Of a DNA stretch of 64,000 nucleotides, positions 19,234-31,840 are shown one piece after another; position 1 is the first letter of the stretch; every line of letters begins with the position of its first letter. The position numbers and the translations under genes were made by a program. The stretch is from NCBI RefSeq assembly GCF_900603025.1, contig NZ_LR026975.1, forward strand, positions 434,001 through 498,000, written 5' to 3'. The notes below the pieces were generated by a model. The model did not search any database and was not told where the DNA came from. It was given only the letters and a program-made list of their open reading frames with translations. The DNA comes from Mycolicibacterium hassiacum DSM 44199. Lineage in GTDB: Bacteria; Actinomycetota; Actinomycetes; Mycobacteriales; Mycobacteriaceae.

Positions 19234-20088
19234 GTGGGTGCGATGACTCTGGACGGGAAGGCCACGCGCGACGAGATCTTCGTCGACCTCACACAACGCG
19301 TGGCGAAGCTCACGGCCGCCGGCCGCACGCCCGGGCTGGGCACGGTGCTGGTCGGCGACGACCCGGGTTCGCACGCCTACGTCCGCGGCAAGCACGCCGA
19401 CTGCGCCAAGGTCGGCATCAACTCGATCCGGCGCGACCTGCCCGCCGACATCACCCAGGAGCAGCTCGAGGAGACCCTCGACGAGCTCAACGCCAACCCC
19501 GAGTGCACCGGCTACATCGTGCAGCTGCCGCTGCCCAAGCACCTCAACGAGAACGCGGCGCTGGAACGCATCGACCCGGGCAAGGACGCCGACGGGCTGC
19601 ACCCGATGAACCTCGGCCGGCTGGTGCTCAATGAGCCCGCGCCGCTGCCGTGCACCCCGCGCGGCATCGTGCACCTGCTGCGCCGCTACGAGGTGCCGAT
19701 CGCCGGTGCGCACGTGGTGGTGATCGGCCGCGGGGTGACCGTCGGCCGGCCGCTCGGGCTGCTGCTCACCCGCCGGTCGGAGAACGCCACGGTGACGTTG
19801 TGCCACACCGGAACCCGTGATCTGGCCGAGCTCACCCGGCAGGCCGACATCATCGTCGCCGCCGCCGGCGTGCCGCACATGGTGACCGCCGACATGGTCA
19901 AGCCCGGCGCCGCGGTGGTGGATGTCGGGGTGAGCCGGGACGAGAACGGCAAACTGGTCGGCGACGTCGCCCCCGACGTCTGGGAGGTGGCCGGGCATGT
20001 GTCGCCCAACCCGGGCGGCGTCGGCCCGCTGACCCGGGCGTTCCTGCTCACCAACGTCGTCGAGCGCGCGGAGGCGTTGGCGCAGTGA
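19234..20088 (+). CDS. folD: Bifunctional methylenetetrahydrofolate dehydrogenase/cyclohydrolase
   Basis: The protein has 284 residues (M. tuberculosis FolD has 281). FolD interconverts 5,10-methylene-, methenyl- and 10-formyl-THF in the cytoplasm. Seen are [23 protein letters not shown] with the catalytic Lys region, [33 protein letters not shown] and the NADP-binding [17 protein letters not shown], ending [23 protein letters not shown] at 19234 gives [16 protein letters not shown], the expected N-terminus. The next gene overlaps its stop codon by four bases. Confidence 0.97.
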   Translation: MGAMTLDGKATRDEIFVDLTQRVAKLTAAGRTPGLGTVLVGDDPGSHAYVRGKHADCAKVGINSIRRDLPADITQEQLEETLDELNANPECTGYIVQLPLPKHLNENAALERIDPGKDADGLHPMNLGRLVLNEPAPLPCTPRGIVHLLRRYEVPIAGAHVVVIGRGVTVGRPLGLLLTRRSENATVTLCHTGTRDLAELTRQADIIVAAAGVPHMVTADMVKPGAAVVDVGVSRDENGKLVGDVAPDVWEVAGHVSPNPGGVGPLTRAFLLTNVVERAEALAQ

Positions 20089-20429
20089 CCGCCGCCGCCC
20101 GCCGGGCCGGCCCGACCTTCCGACCGTTCGGAGACATGACCCCGAAAGAGTTCGCGCACAAGGTGTTCGCCCGGCAGTGGGCGATCTGGGTGGTCGCGCT
20201 GATCTTCCTGGCCGCGTTCGGGCTGGTGATCACCGAGTACTGGCGCCGTGGTGCGCTGGTGCTGGCGATCGGGGTGGGTGTTGCCGCGGTCCTGCGGCTG
20301 GTGTTGCCCGAGGAGAAGGCCGGTCTGCTGGTGGTGCGCAGTCGGTTTATCGACGTCGCCACCACGGCGACCGTCAGCGCGGCGATGTTCTACATCGCCT
20401 GGACCATCGACCCGCTGGGCACGGGATAG
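20085..20429 (+). CDS. DUF3017 membrane protein
   Basis: The protein has 114 residues and three predicted helices ([56 protein letters not shown]). It matches the DUF3017 family found downstream of folD in mycobacteria (Rv3355c). The GTG overlaps the folD stop as GTGA, so translation is coupled. Function is unknown. Confidence 0.85.
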   Translation: MTAAARRAGPTFRPFGDMTPKEFAHKVFARQWAIWVVALIFLAAFGLVITEYWRRGALVLAIGVGVAAVLRLVLPEEKAGLLVVRSRFIDVATTATVSAAMFYIAWTIDPLGTG

Positions 20430-20449
20430 CGGCGCGCGCCGCACCCCCA

Positions 20450-20514
20450 GCGCCGAAACCACGCTTATTGCGCGGTTTTCCGCGATTTCGCCGCAACAAC
20501 CGTAGTCTGGGCGC
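20450..20514. repeat. Intergenic 65-bp palindromic element, copy 1
   Basis: Starts GCGCCGAAACCAC and ends GTAGTCTGGGCGC, with inner arms CGCTTATTGC and GCAACAACCG, so about 22-bp arms with several mismatches enclose GCGATTTCG. Same length and layout as copy 2 at 20556. It would fold into a long hairpin in RNA and lies after the folD-DUF3017 operon. Confidence 0.8.
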
Positions 20515-20555
20515 GGGCTCGGCGCGCCGCGACCGTCTTGTTCGGGCGCTATACC

Positions 20556-20620
20556 GCGCCGAAACTACCCTTCTTGCACGGATTTTCGCGATTTCGCGGC
20601 AACAAGCGTAGTTTCGGCGC
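20556..20620. repeat. Intergenic 65-bp palindromic element, copy 2
   Basis: Terminal arms GCGCCGAAACTAC and GTAGTTTCGGCGC are a perfect 13-bp inverted repeat; the symmetry extends to 22 bp with two mismatches around a centre containing TTTCGCGATTTCGCG. It is a better-conserved copy of the element at 20450. The 20430-20638 gap holds only this pair. Confidence 0.85.
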
Positions 20621-20638
20621 AAGCGCTCGCGCGTCGAG

Positions 20639-21367
20639 CTAGGGCAGCCGGGCTCGGATGCACACCGTCACGTACGGCAGCGCCAGGCCGGCCGAATTCG
20701 CCAGCGCCGGATGGGTGGCCAGCAGTTCGCGGACCCGGTCCAGGGTGCGGGTGCGCACCTCGGCGGGGGAGGTGATGCAGTAGCTGCGCGAGCGCACCAA
20801 GTCGATGAGCGCCTGCGGCGTCAGGTAACTGGTCCACTCCACCTGATGCCGCTCGACGTCGACGAACGGCTCGGGCAGCGTCACCTGATGGCTGAACGGA
20901 TCGACCTCGTGACCGATGATGTTGCCGAGGTCCTTGACCCAGCCCAGCCGCTCGTCGCGGGTGTTCCACACCAGGCCCAGCCGGCCGCCCGGCCGCAGCA
21001 CCCGGGCCACCTCCTGCACCGCGCGGTCCGGGTCGAACCAGTGCCAGGCCTGCGCCACCAGCACCGCGTCGACGCTGTTGTCCGGCAGCGGGATCTCCTC
21101 GGCCGTCCCCAACAACGCCGGGGTGTCGGGCAGCGACTTGCGCAGCAGTTCGAGCATCTCCGGGATCGGGTCGACGGCGACCACGTTCAGGCCGCGTTCG
21201 ACCAGCCGAACGGTCAGCTTGCCGGTGCCGGCACCGAGGTCGAGCACATCGCGGGCCTGCTCGGGCAGCAGCCAGTCGATGGCCTCCGGCGGATAGGAGG
21301 GACGACCACGTTCGTAGGCAGCGGCCTCCGCACCGAAGGACAGGGAGCGCTGCTGACTGCGGGTCAT
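20639..21367 (-). CDS. Class I SAM-dependent methyltransferase
   Basis: The protein has 242 residues. SAM motif I is [12 protein letters not shown] near residue 42; an acidic loop follows ([13 protein letters not shown]), then [24 protein letters not shown] and [16 protein letters not shown], the Methyltransf_11 pattern also seen in UbiE-like enzymes. The substrate is unknown. Its ATG at 21367 overlaps the stop of metX by four bases, so it is the last gene of the metY-metX operon and lies under the same SAM-IV riboswitch. M. tuberculosis has the same order (Rv3342 beside metA). Confidence 0.92.
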   Translation of the reverse strand: MTRSQQRSLSFGAEAAAYERGRPSYPPEAIDWLLPEQARDVLDLGAGTGKLTVRLVERGLNVVAVDPIPEMLELLRKSLPDTPALLGTAEEIPLPDNSVDAVLVAQAWHWFDPDRAVQEVARVLRPGGRLGLVWNTRDERLGWVKDLGNIIGHEVDPFSHQVTLPEPFVDVERHQVEWTSYLTPQALIDLVRSRSYCITSPAEVRTRTLDRVRELLATHPALANSAGLALPYVTVCIRARLP

Positions 21368-22488
21368 GGCCGTGACGCCAACTCCAACGTCTGGCGGATG
21401 AGCTTGCCCACCGCCTCGGTTTCGATGAGGAACCCGTCGTGGCCGTAGATCGACTCCACCACGTTGAGCCCGCGGCAGCCCGGCATCAGCTCGGCCAGCT
21501 CCTCCTGCAGCCGCAGCGGATAGAGCCGGTCGGAGGTGAAACCGCCGACCACCACCGGCACCTCGCAGCTGCGCAGCGCGGCCTCCACGCCGCCGCGGCC
21601 CCTGCCCACGTCGTGGCTGGACAGTGAGTCCGTCAGCGTCACATAGGTTCCGGCGTCGAAGCGGTCGACCAGCTTGCGGCCCTGGTACTCCAGGTAGCTC
21701 TCCACCGCGTAGCGGCCGCCCAGCAGCGGGTTCTCGTCGTCCTGCGGGGCGTTGCCGAACCGGGTGTCCAGTTCGACCTCGCCGCGGTAGGTCAGATGCG
21801 CGAACCGCCGGGCGATCTGCAGGCCGACGTCGGGTTTCAGGCCGGTGCCGTAGTAGTCGCCGTTCTGCCAGTTCGGGTCCGCCTTGATGGCCGCGACCTG
21901 GGTGGACTGGGTGCCGATCTGGTCGGCGGTGGCGCGGGCGCCGACCGCCAGGATCAGCCCGGCGCGCACGGTCTCGGGATGCCCGATCACCCATTCCAGT
22001 GCCCGGGCCCCGCCCATCGACCCGCCGACGACCGCGGCCACCTGGTGGATGCCCATCGCGTTGAGCGCGGCGAGGTCGGCCCGCACCTGGTCACGCACCG
22101 TGACGGCGGGGAAACGCGAACCCCAGGCCTTACCGTCCGGATGCAGCGAGCCCGGACCGGTCGATCCCCGGCAGCCACCCAGCACGTTGGTGGCGATCGC
22201 GCACCAGCGCCGGGTGTCGATCGCCGCACCCGGGCCGACCACACCGTCCCACCAGCCCGGGGTCGGATAGTTCGGCCCGGCCGGACCGGCGACGTGCGAG
22301 TCCCCGGTCAGCGCGTGCAGCACCACGACGACGTTGTCCCGGCTCGGCGAGAGCTCGCCCCACCGCTCGACGGCGATCTGCACATTGTCGATGACGGCGC
22401 CGCTCTCCAGCGTCAACGCGCCGATGTCGACGATGCCGAGTTCGCCTTCGGCCGGAAGGCGCGCGATCTCCGCGTCGGCCATGGTCAT
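21364..22488 (-). CDS. metX: Homoserine O-acetyltransferase
   Basis: The protein has 374 residues. It transfers acetyl from acetyl-CoA to L-homoserine, the first committed step to methionine. The alpha/beta-hydrolase fold shows HALTGDSHV, the nucleophile elbow [13 protein letters not shown] and the late catalytic His in [27 protein letters not shown] is a hallmark of this family. It overlaps metY by one base and the methyltransferase by four, and shares the riboswitch-controlled transcript. M. tuberculosis calls it MetA (Rv3341). Confidence 0.97.
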   Translation of the reverse strand: MTMADAEIARLPAEGELGIVDIGALTLESGAVIDNVQIAVERWGELSPSRDNVVVVLHALTGDSHVAGPAGPNYPTPGWWDGVVGPGAAIDTRRWCAIATNVLGGCRGSTGPGSLHPDGKAWGSRFPAVTVRDQVRADLAALNAMGIHQVAAVVGGSMGGARALEWVIGHPETVRAGLILAVGARATADQIGTQSTQVAAIKADPNWQNGDYYGTGLKPDVGLQIARRFAHLTYRGEVELDTRFGNAPQDDENPLLGGRYAVESYLEYQGRKLVDRFDAGTYVTLTDSLSSHDVGRGRGGVEAALRSCEVPVVVGGFTSDRLYPLRLQEELAELMPGCRGLNVVESIYGHDGFLIETEAVGKLIRQTLELASRP

Positions 22489-23843
22489 CAGAATGCCGCC
22501 GTCGTCTGCGGATCCGCGACTCCCGACGAGCTGAACGGCTTGGCGGCGGCGAAACCCAACTCCAGATCGGCGATGATGTCGTCGATGCCCTCGATGCCGA
22601 CCGCGAGGCGCACCAGGCCCGGGGTGACCCCGGTGGCCAGCTGTTCCTCGGGGGTCAGCTGGGCGTGGGTGGTCGAGGCCGGGTGGATCACCAGCGAGCG
22701 CACATCGCCGATGTTCGCGACGTGGCTGTGCAGCTTGAGCGCGTTGACGAACGCCTTGCCGGCCTCCACGCCGCCGGCCAGCTCGAACGACAGCACCGCC
22801 CCGGTGCCCTTCGGGGCCAGCTTCTTGCCGAGTTCGTACCAGGGCGAGCTGGGCAGCCCGGCGTAGTTCACCGACAGCACATCGGGGTGCGCCTCGAGAT
22901 ACTCGGCGACCTTCTGGGCGTTGGCGACGTGCCGTTCCACCCGAAGGCTCAGCGTCTCCAGACCCTGGGCGATCAGGAACGCGTTGAACGGCGACGCGGA
23001 CGAGCCGAGGTCGCGCAGCAGCTGCACCCGCGCCTTGAGCGCGTAGGCCGCCGGCCCGAGCTCGGCGAACACCACCCCGTGGTAGCTCGGGTCCGGTTCG
23101 GTGAAGCCGGGGAACTTGCCGTTGGTCCAGTCGAACTTGCCGCCGTCGACGATCACGCCGGCGATCGCCGCCCCGTGCCCGCCGAGGTACTTGGTGGCCG
23201 AATGCACGACGATGTCCGCGCCGTGGCTCAGCGGCTGGATCAGGTACGGCGTGGCGACGGTGTTGTCGACGATCAGCGGCACCCCGTTCTCGTGGGCCAC
23301 CGCGGCGACGTTCGGGATGTCGAGGATGTCGATCTTCGGGTTGGAGATGGTCTCACCGAAGAACGCCTTGGTGTTCGGCCGCACCGCCGCCCGCCAGGAG
23401 TCGAGGTCGTCGGGGTTCTCGACGAAGCTGACCTCGATGCCCAGCTTGGGCAGGGTGTAGTGGAACAGGTTGTAGGTGCCGCCGTACAGCCGCGGGCTGG
23501 AGACGACGTGGTCGCCGGTGTTGGCGATGTTGAGGATCGCGAAGGTCTCGGCGGCCTGCCCGGACGACAGGAACAGCGCGGCCACCCCGCCCTCGAGCGC
23601 GGCGATGCGCTGCTCGACGACGTTCTGCGTCGGGTTCATGATCCGGGTGTAGATGTTGCCCGTCTCGGTGAGCCCGAACAGCGCGGCGGCGTGCTCGGTG
23701 TTCTCGAAGGTGTAGCTGGTGGTCTGGTAGATCGGCAGCGCCCGCGCCCGGGTGGCGCTGTCGGGCTGCTGACCTGCGTGGACCTGTTTGGTCTCGAACG
23801 ACCAGTTCGCGGTGGGATCGTCGGCCTGATTGTTCTGGCTCAA
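22488..23843 (-). CDS. metY: O-acetylhomoserine sulfhydrylase (aminocarboxypropyltransferase)
   Basis: The protein has 451 residues and is a PLP enzyme of the Cys/Met metabolism family. It makes homocysteine from O-acetylhomoserine and sulfide. Visible are [27 protein letters not shown], and the PLP-lysine segment [12 protein letters not shown]. The start is TTG at 23843, preceded by AGGAGA at good spacing. It is the first gene after the SAM-IV riboswitch and overlaps metX by one base. Named MetC (Rv3340) in M. tuberculosis. Confidence 0.96.
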   Translation of the reverse strand: MSQNNQADDPTANWSFETKQVHAGQQPDSATRARALPIYQTTSYTFENTEHAAALFGLTETGNIYTRIMNPTQNVVEQRIAALEGGVAALFLSSGQAAETFAILNIANTGDHVVSSPRLYGGTYNLFHYTLPKLGIEVSFVENPDDLDSWRAAVRPNTKAFFGETISNPKIDILDIPNVAAVAHENGVPLIVDNTVATPYLIQPLSHGADIVVHSATKYLGGHGAAIAGVIVDGGKFDWTNGKFPGFTEPDPSYHGVVFAELGPAAYALKARVQLLRDLGSSASPFNAFLIAQGLETLSLRVERHVANAQKVAEYLEAHPDVLSVNYAGLPSSPWYELGKKLAPKGTGAVLSFELAGGVEAGKAFVNALKLHSHVANIGDVRSLVIHPASTTHAQLTPEEQLATGVTPGLVRLAVGIEGIDDIIADLELGFAAAKPFSSSGVADPQTTAAF

Positions 23844-23856
23844 CTGAAGCTCTCCT

Positions 23857-23945
23857 GTTGTGATGGGCCTGGGGGGTGATTACGCACTCAGCGTCAACTG
23901 CGCACGCCGGACCTCCGCCTGTCTACTCTGGGGGCCCGTCACAAC
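23857..23945 (-). promoter_or_regulatory. Long hairpin between SAM-IV aptamer and metY ribosome binding site
   Basis: Arms at 23933-23945 and 23857-23869 are 13-bp inverted repeats with one mismatch (GTTGTGACGGGCC against GGCCCATCACAAC) enclosing a 63-base loop. In the metY mRNA the 5' arm starts exactly where the aptamer ends and the 3' arm lies directly before AGGAGA, the metY ribosome binding site. It is a candidate expression platform for the riboswitch. Confidence 0.65.
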
Positions 23946-24066
23946 GGACCCGCGCTTGCCGGTAGCCGTTCAGCGGCTACTCAACCTGGTCATCACCCGG
24001 GGCACCCCACCGCGGTTGGAGGGTTGCCGGCCAGCAAGCCGGGGCTTCGCGCTGGCGCTCATGACC
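23946..24066 (-). promoter_or_regulatory. SAM-IV riboswitch
   Basis: Read on the minus strand it begins GGTCATGAGCGCCAGCG, passes GAAGCCCCGGCTTGCTGGCC and GGCAACCCTCCAACCGCGG, then GGGGTGCCCCGGGTGATGACC, GGTTGAGTAGCCG, a stem with GGCTACC, and ends GGCAAGCGCGGGTCC. This is the SAM-IV aptamer, about 121 nt, known upstream of methionine genes in actinobacteria. It senses S-adenosylmethionine and should lower expression of metY-metX-methyltransferase when SAM is plentiful. Confidence 0.96.
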
Positions 24067-24072
24067 GAGACA

Positions 24073-24078
24073 AGAGTA
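24073..24078 (-). promoter_or_regulatory. Probable -10 of the metY operon
   Basis: TACTCT on the minus strand matches TANNNT and lies seven bases before the first base of the SAM-IV aptamer, where a transcription start would be expected. No clear -35 is seen. The rest of 24067-24214 is the divergent promoter region of icd; no other gene is visible there. Confidence 0.55.
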
Positions 24079-24214
24079 TCGCACCGCCGGCAGGGGGTGA
24101 CAAACAGGCAGTCGGGCGCCAGTGCCACCCCGGGCCACGCGTAGCGTCATATCCCACGCGATACTGAAAGCCGCGTCACAACGCGGAGCTGACCGAGACG
24201 ATGCGGGAGAACAC

Positions 24215-26452
<2,238 letters not shown>

Positions 26453-26478
26453 GCCCCACGTAGAGCCACCGGGGCCCG

Positions 26479-26510
26479 GCCGCCGTCAGAGCGCTGCGCT
26501 CTGCGGCGGC
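26479..26510. terminator. Convergent hairpin between icd and hydrolase genes
   Basis: GCCGCCG and CAGAGCG on one side pair with CGCTCTG and CGGCGGC on the other, around a CTG loop. It covers the end of the minus-strand hydrolase gene (stop at 26486) and lies 27 bases past icd. There is no T-tract, as is common for mycobacterial hairpin terminators. It could serve both genes. Confidence 0.5.
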
Positions 26511-27328
26511 GGGGCCGCGTAGCGGTCGGTGAAGGCGACGATCAGGTCGGCGACCCGCTGCGGCGCCTCGAACATCGGGATGTGCCCGACGCCGTCGAGA
26601 TGGGTGACGACGGTGTCGGACGGCAGCTGCGTGGTGAAGTGCCGGGTGAACCGCGGATGCGGCAGCACCCGGTCCTTCTCGCAGATCACCAGGTGGGTCG
26701 GGGTGCGGCTGTCGGCGAGTTCGGCCAGCCCCGGCAGCAGCAGCGATTTGACCAGCAGCTGGTAGTAGGCCGGGCAGTGGGTGACGTCGTCGATGATGTC
26801 GGCGAGGTCCTCGTCGCTGAGCCCCTCGGGGGTGCCGCTGACCGGCAGATGCGCCAGGTAGCGGGTGATCGGCAGCCGCAGCACGCGTTCGCGCAGCGCC
26901 AGGGTGAACAGCCAGACCGGCAGCCCGGCGAGGAACTTGCCGATGATCTCGAACTTGACCGGGGTGAACCGGCGCCAGCCGCCGGCGGGCGCGATCCCGG
27001 TCAGGGTGCGGGCCCGACCGCGGCGGTCGAGCTCGAACGCCACCCAGCCGCCCAGCGAGTTGCCGACGATGTGGGCGGTGTCCCAGCCCAGCGCGTCGAG
27101 GCGGCGCTCGACGTCGTCGGCCAGCTCGGCGGTGTCGAGGAAGTAGCGGCCGCGCACCCCGCCGTTGTGGCCGGGCAGGGTCGGCGCCAGCACCTCGTAG
27201 CGTCCGGTATCAGCAATCAGTGGAGCAACACGTTTCCACACGTTCTGCGACATCATGAACGGATGCAGTAAAACGATCGGTTCGCCTGACCCGAGGTGGA
27301 TCGGCGCTCGTGGCGGCCTTCGCGTCAT
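26486..27328 (-). CDS. Alpha/beta hydrolase
   Basis: The protein has 280 residues. The fold shows HPFMMSQNVWKRV (oxyanion region), the nucleophile elbow GNSLGGW near residue 97, an acidic residue in VICEKDRVLPHPRF and the catalytic His in GVGHIPMFEAPQRVADLI. Substrate is unknown; epoxide hydrolase, esterase or lipase-like activity is possible. M. tuberculosis Rv3338/Rv3337 occupy this place. ATG 27328 gives MTRRPPRAPIHLGSGEPIVLL. It is divergent from xthA across a repeat-containing gap. Confidence 0.88.
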   Translation of the reverse strand: MTRRPPRAPIHLGSGEPIVLLHPFMMSQNVWKRVAPLIADTGRYEVLAPTLPGHNGGVRGRYFLDTAELADDVERRLDALGWDTAHIVGNSLGGWVAFELDRRGRARTLTGIAPAGGWRRFTPVKFEIIGKFLAGLPVWLFTLALRERVLRLPITRYLAHLPVSGTPEGLSDEDLADIIDDVTHCPAYYQLLVKSLLLPGLAELADSRTPTHLVICEKDRVLPHPRFTRHFTTQLPSDTVVTHLDGVGHIPMFEAPQRVADLIVAFTDRYAAPPPQSAAL

Positions 27329-27380
27329 GGGATGCGACAGTAAGGTGATACCGCCGGTACCGCAAGGGCGGGGTCTAGTC

Positions 27381-27476
27381 TTTTCTCCCGCGAGCAGACG
27401 CTTTTCTCCCGCGAGCAGACGCGCGCACCCCCGATTCGTGGCATTTCCGGGGGTTTTCGCGTCTGCTCGCCGGGAG
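27381..27476. repeat. Intergenic tandem plus inverted repeat (CTCCCGCGAGCAGACGC type)
   Basis: Two identical 21-bp units lie head to tail at 27381-27401 and 27402-27422 (each TTTTCTCCCGCGAGCAGACG plus C). Their inverse, GCGTCTGCTCGCCGGGAG, lies at 27459-27476 with one extra base. Between them CACCCCCG and CCGGGGGT form a second nested stem. It fills most of the divergent gap between the hydrolase and xthA. Confidence 0.85.
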
Positions 27477-27508
27477 TGGAAGCCCGGCCGGGAGCGGAAG
27501 AGGGAGCC

Positions 27509-29357
<1,849 letters not shown>

Positions 29358-29403
29358 GTTGCGGGTTGTGGGCAGCCGATCACCGACCAACCGGGAGGCC
29401 GGG

Positions 29404-30438
29404 ATGACCACCGTGGGGGAGCAGGACAAGCCGGGCCTGCTGGATCGGCTGCGGGCCCGCTACGGCTGGTTCGACCACGCCATGCTGGCCGCCCGGCGCT
29501 ATCAGGACAGCAAGGGCGACTTCTACGCCGCGGGCATCACCTACTTCACGATCTTCGCGCTGTTCCCGCTGCTGATGGTGGCGTTCGCGGTCGGCGGCTT
29601 CATCCTGGCCAGCCGGCCCGAACTGCTCACCGAGGTGCAGAACCGCATCCACACCGCGGTCCCCGGCGAGGTGGGCGGCCAGCTCATCGACCTGATGAAC
29701 TCGGCGATCGCCTCGCGCAACGCGGTCGGCATCATCGGGTTGGCCACCGCGGCGTGGGCCGGGCTGGGCTGGATGGCCAATGTGCGCGAGGCGCTGAGCC
29801 AGATGTGGGGCCGCAGCCGACAGCAGCCCAAAGGGTTTCTGCGCACCAAACTCTCGGATCTCACCGCGATCATCGGCTTGTTCGCCGCGTTGCTGCTGAC
29901 CGTCGCGTTGACCGCGCTGAGCAACGCCGGCCCGATGCGGCGCGTGCTGGAATGGCTTGGGCTGGACGGCGTCCCGGGTGTGGCGTTCGGGTTGCGGCTG
30001 GTGACGCTGCTGATGTCGATACTGATCACCTGGCTGCTGTTCACCTGGATCATCGCCCGGCTGCCCCGCGAGCGGGTGACCCTGCGCAGCGCGATGCGGG
30101 CTGGGCTGCTGGCCGCGGTGGCGTTCGAGGGCTTCAAACAGGTGGCGTCGATCTACCTGCAGTCGGTGCTGACCGGCCCGGCGGGCGCTACCTTCGGGCC
30201 GGTGCTGGGCTTGATGGTGTTCGCCTACATCACCGCGCGGCTGATCCTGTTCGCCACGGCCTGGGCAGCGACGTCGGCCGAGAACCTGCAGGCCGCTCCG
30301 GTACCGCCGCCGGGGCCGGCGGTGATCACCCCGCGGGTGGTGTTCCGCGAAGGCTGGGGCGCGGGCGCGGCGTTCGTCGCCTTCGTAGCGGGAGCCCTTG
30401 GCGTGCTCGGCCTTTCACGGTTGACCCGAGACCGGTAG
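29404..30438 (+). CDS. YihY/BrkB-family inner membrane protein
   Basis: The protein has 344 residues. It contains FYAAGITYFTIFALFPLLMVAFAVGGFIL, the signature first helix of YihY (formerly mis-called ribonuclease BN), and about six transmembrane segments, ending VAFVAGALGVLGLSRLT. The cellular role is unknown. It follows trpS by 46 bases in the same orientation, as in M. tuberculosis (Rv3335c after trpS). ATG 29404 follows GGGAGGCCGGG. Confidence 0.92.
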   Translation: MTTVGEQDKPGLLDRLRARYGWFDHAMLAARRYQDSKGDFYAAGITYFTIFALFPLLMVAFAVGGFILASRPELLTEVQNRIHTAVPGEVGGQLIDLMNSAIASRNAVGIIGLATAAWAGLGWMANVREALSQMWGRSRQQPKGFLRTKLSDLTAIIGLFAALLLTVALTALSNAGPMRRVLEWLGLDGVPGVAFGLRLVTLLMSILITWLLFTWIIARLPRERVTLRSAMRAGLLAAVAFEGFKQVASIYLQSVLTGPAGATFGPVLGLMVFAYITARLILFATAWAATSAENLQAAPVPPPGPAVITPRVVFREGWGAGAAFVAFVAGALGVLGLSRLTRDR

Positions 30439-30445
30439 GCGCGCG

Positions 30446-30760
30446 TCAGCTGAGCACCTTCAGCCCGGCGATGCACGCGACGATGCCGGCGATCAGCAAC
30501 ACCTTGGCCACCGAGGCGCTCTCGGCGCCGGTCGCCATCGCATACGCCACCGTCAGCGCCGCCCCGATGCCCACCCACACCGCGTAGCTGGTGCCAGGCG
30601 GAAGGGTGCGCATCGCGATCCCCAGCCCGAGCATCGACAACACCAGCGCGATGAAGAACACCACCGTCGGCGTCAGCCGGGTGAAGCCCTCGGTTCTGCT
30701 CAGCGCGGACGCCCACACCGCTTCCAGAACCCCGGACAGCACCAGAATCAGCCAGGCCAT
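30446..30760 (-). CDS. SMR-family exporter, Gdx/SugE-like
   Basis: The protein has 104 residues and four transmembrane helices. WLILVLSGVLEAVWASALSR carries the membrane-embedded Glu (E13) essential for proton-coupled antiport in SMR proteins, and GTSYAVWVGIGAALTVAYAM is the family motif. The WASALSRTEGFTRLTP sequence resembles guanidinium exporters (Gdx/SugE) more than EmrE. It is convergent with the YihY gene. I looked for a guanidine riboswitch upstream and did not find one. Confidence 0.88.
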   Translation of the reverse strand: MAWLILVLSGVLEAVWASALSRTEGFTRLTPTVVFFIALVLSMLGLGIAMRTLPPGTSYAVWVGIGAALTVAYAMATGAESASVAKVLLIAGIVACIAGLKVLS

Positions 30761-30876
30761 GCGCACCTCCGTTGGTGGCGGGTATCGACGCTGAGTGTGC
30801 CGGATTAGCTTGATTCCCAATTTCGTTCGCGAACCCGGTCCCAACCGACGGTAGCAAACGGGTAACGTCACATGTC

Positions 30877-31827
30877 ATGGCGCTGTCGACGCCGTGGTCC
30901 ACCGGGATGGGCCTGTCGGTACCGATCGTGAACGCGCCGATGGGCGGTGCCGCCGGCGCCGCGCTGGCCGCGGCGGTGACGCAGGCCGGCGGACTGGGCA
31001 TGATCGGCATGGGCAGCTCGGCCACCGCGGCCCAGCTGGCCGAGGAACTCGCGCGGCTGCCGGAATCGGCCCGGCCGTTCGGTATCGGCTTGGTGCACTG
31101 GGTGACCGAACGCGAACCCGAACTGCTCGAGACCGCGCTGGCCGCTCGGCCGGACCTGCTGGCGGTCAGCTTCGGCACCGACTGGGGCTGGGTGCGCCGC
31201 GCTCATGAACAGGGCATCCGCACCGCCACCCAGGTGGCCGACGTGACCGCGGCCCGCCGTGCCGCCGACGCGGGTGTCGACGTGCTGGTGGCCCGCGGCG
31301 CCGAGGGCGGCGGTCACGGAGAACCGCGGATGGGCACCCTGCCGCTGTTGGCGGAGGTGCTCGACGCCGTGGAGGTGCCGGTGCTGGCCGCCGGCGGCAT
31401 CACCTCGGGCCGGACCCTGGCCGCGGTCCTGGCGGCGGGTGCCGCGGGCGCCTGGCTGGGCACCGTTTTCACCGCCTGTACCGAGGCCGCCACGCCGGCT
31501 GAGGTCCGCGACCAGCTGATCGAGGCGCCGGGAAGCGCGACGGTGCTGACCCGGGTGTTCGACCTCGCGCTGCGGTACGACTGGCCCGCAACGATTCCCG
31601 AGCGGGTGCTGCGCAACGAGTTCGTCGACCGCTACGACGGGTGCGAGGACGATCTCGTGCCGGACGCGGTGGCCGCGCTCACCGCCGCGATCGCCGCCCG
31701 CGACTACCGGATCGCGCCGGTCAACGCCGGCCAGGGGGTGGGGCTGGTGCGCGAATCCCGGCCGGCCGCCGAGGTGATCGACCAGCTCTGCCGCGACGCC
31801 GAGAAGCTGTTGCGGGCCTGGGCCTGA
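30877..31827 (+). CDS. Nitronate monooxygenase-family FMN enzyme
   Basis: The protein has 316 residues and the 2-nitropropane dioxygenase TIM barrel: [26 protein letters not shown] at the start, LVARGAEGGGHGEP with the catalytic/phosphate-binding His, and VLAAGGITSGRTLAAVLAAGAAGAWLGTVF as FMN phosphate site. It may oxidise alkyl nitronates, but many family members have other roles. A -10 TAACGT at 30863-30868 lies eight bases before the ATG. It is convergent with dacB1, 13 bases away. Confidence 0.88.
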   Translation: MALSTPWSTGMGLSVPIVNAPMGGAAGAALAAAVTQAGGLGMIGMGSSATAAQLAEELARLPESARPFGIGLVHWVTEREPELLETALAARPDLLAVSFGTDWGWVRRAHEQGIRTATQVADVTAARRAADAGVDVLVARGAEGGGHGEPRMGTLPLLAEVLDAVEVPVLAAGGITSGRTLAAVLAAGAAGAWLGTVFTACTEAATPAEVRDQLIEAPGSATVLTRVFDLALRYDWPATIPERVLRNEFVDRYDGCEDDLVPDAVAALTAAIAARDYRIAPVNAGQGVGLVRESRPAAEVIDQLCRDAEKLLRAWA

Positions 31828-31840
31828 CGGTTCCGGCGGC

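Noticed and set aside
27381..27422. Start of a CRISPR array
   Set aside because: Only two units, directly adjacent with no spacer, plus an inverted copy; no cas genes.
30761..30876. Guanidine (ykkC-type) riboswitch before the Gdx/SugE-like gene
   Set aside because: I looked for the conserved ACGR loops and ykkC core in the 116-bp upstream region and found none that fit.
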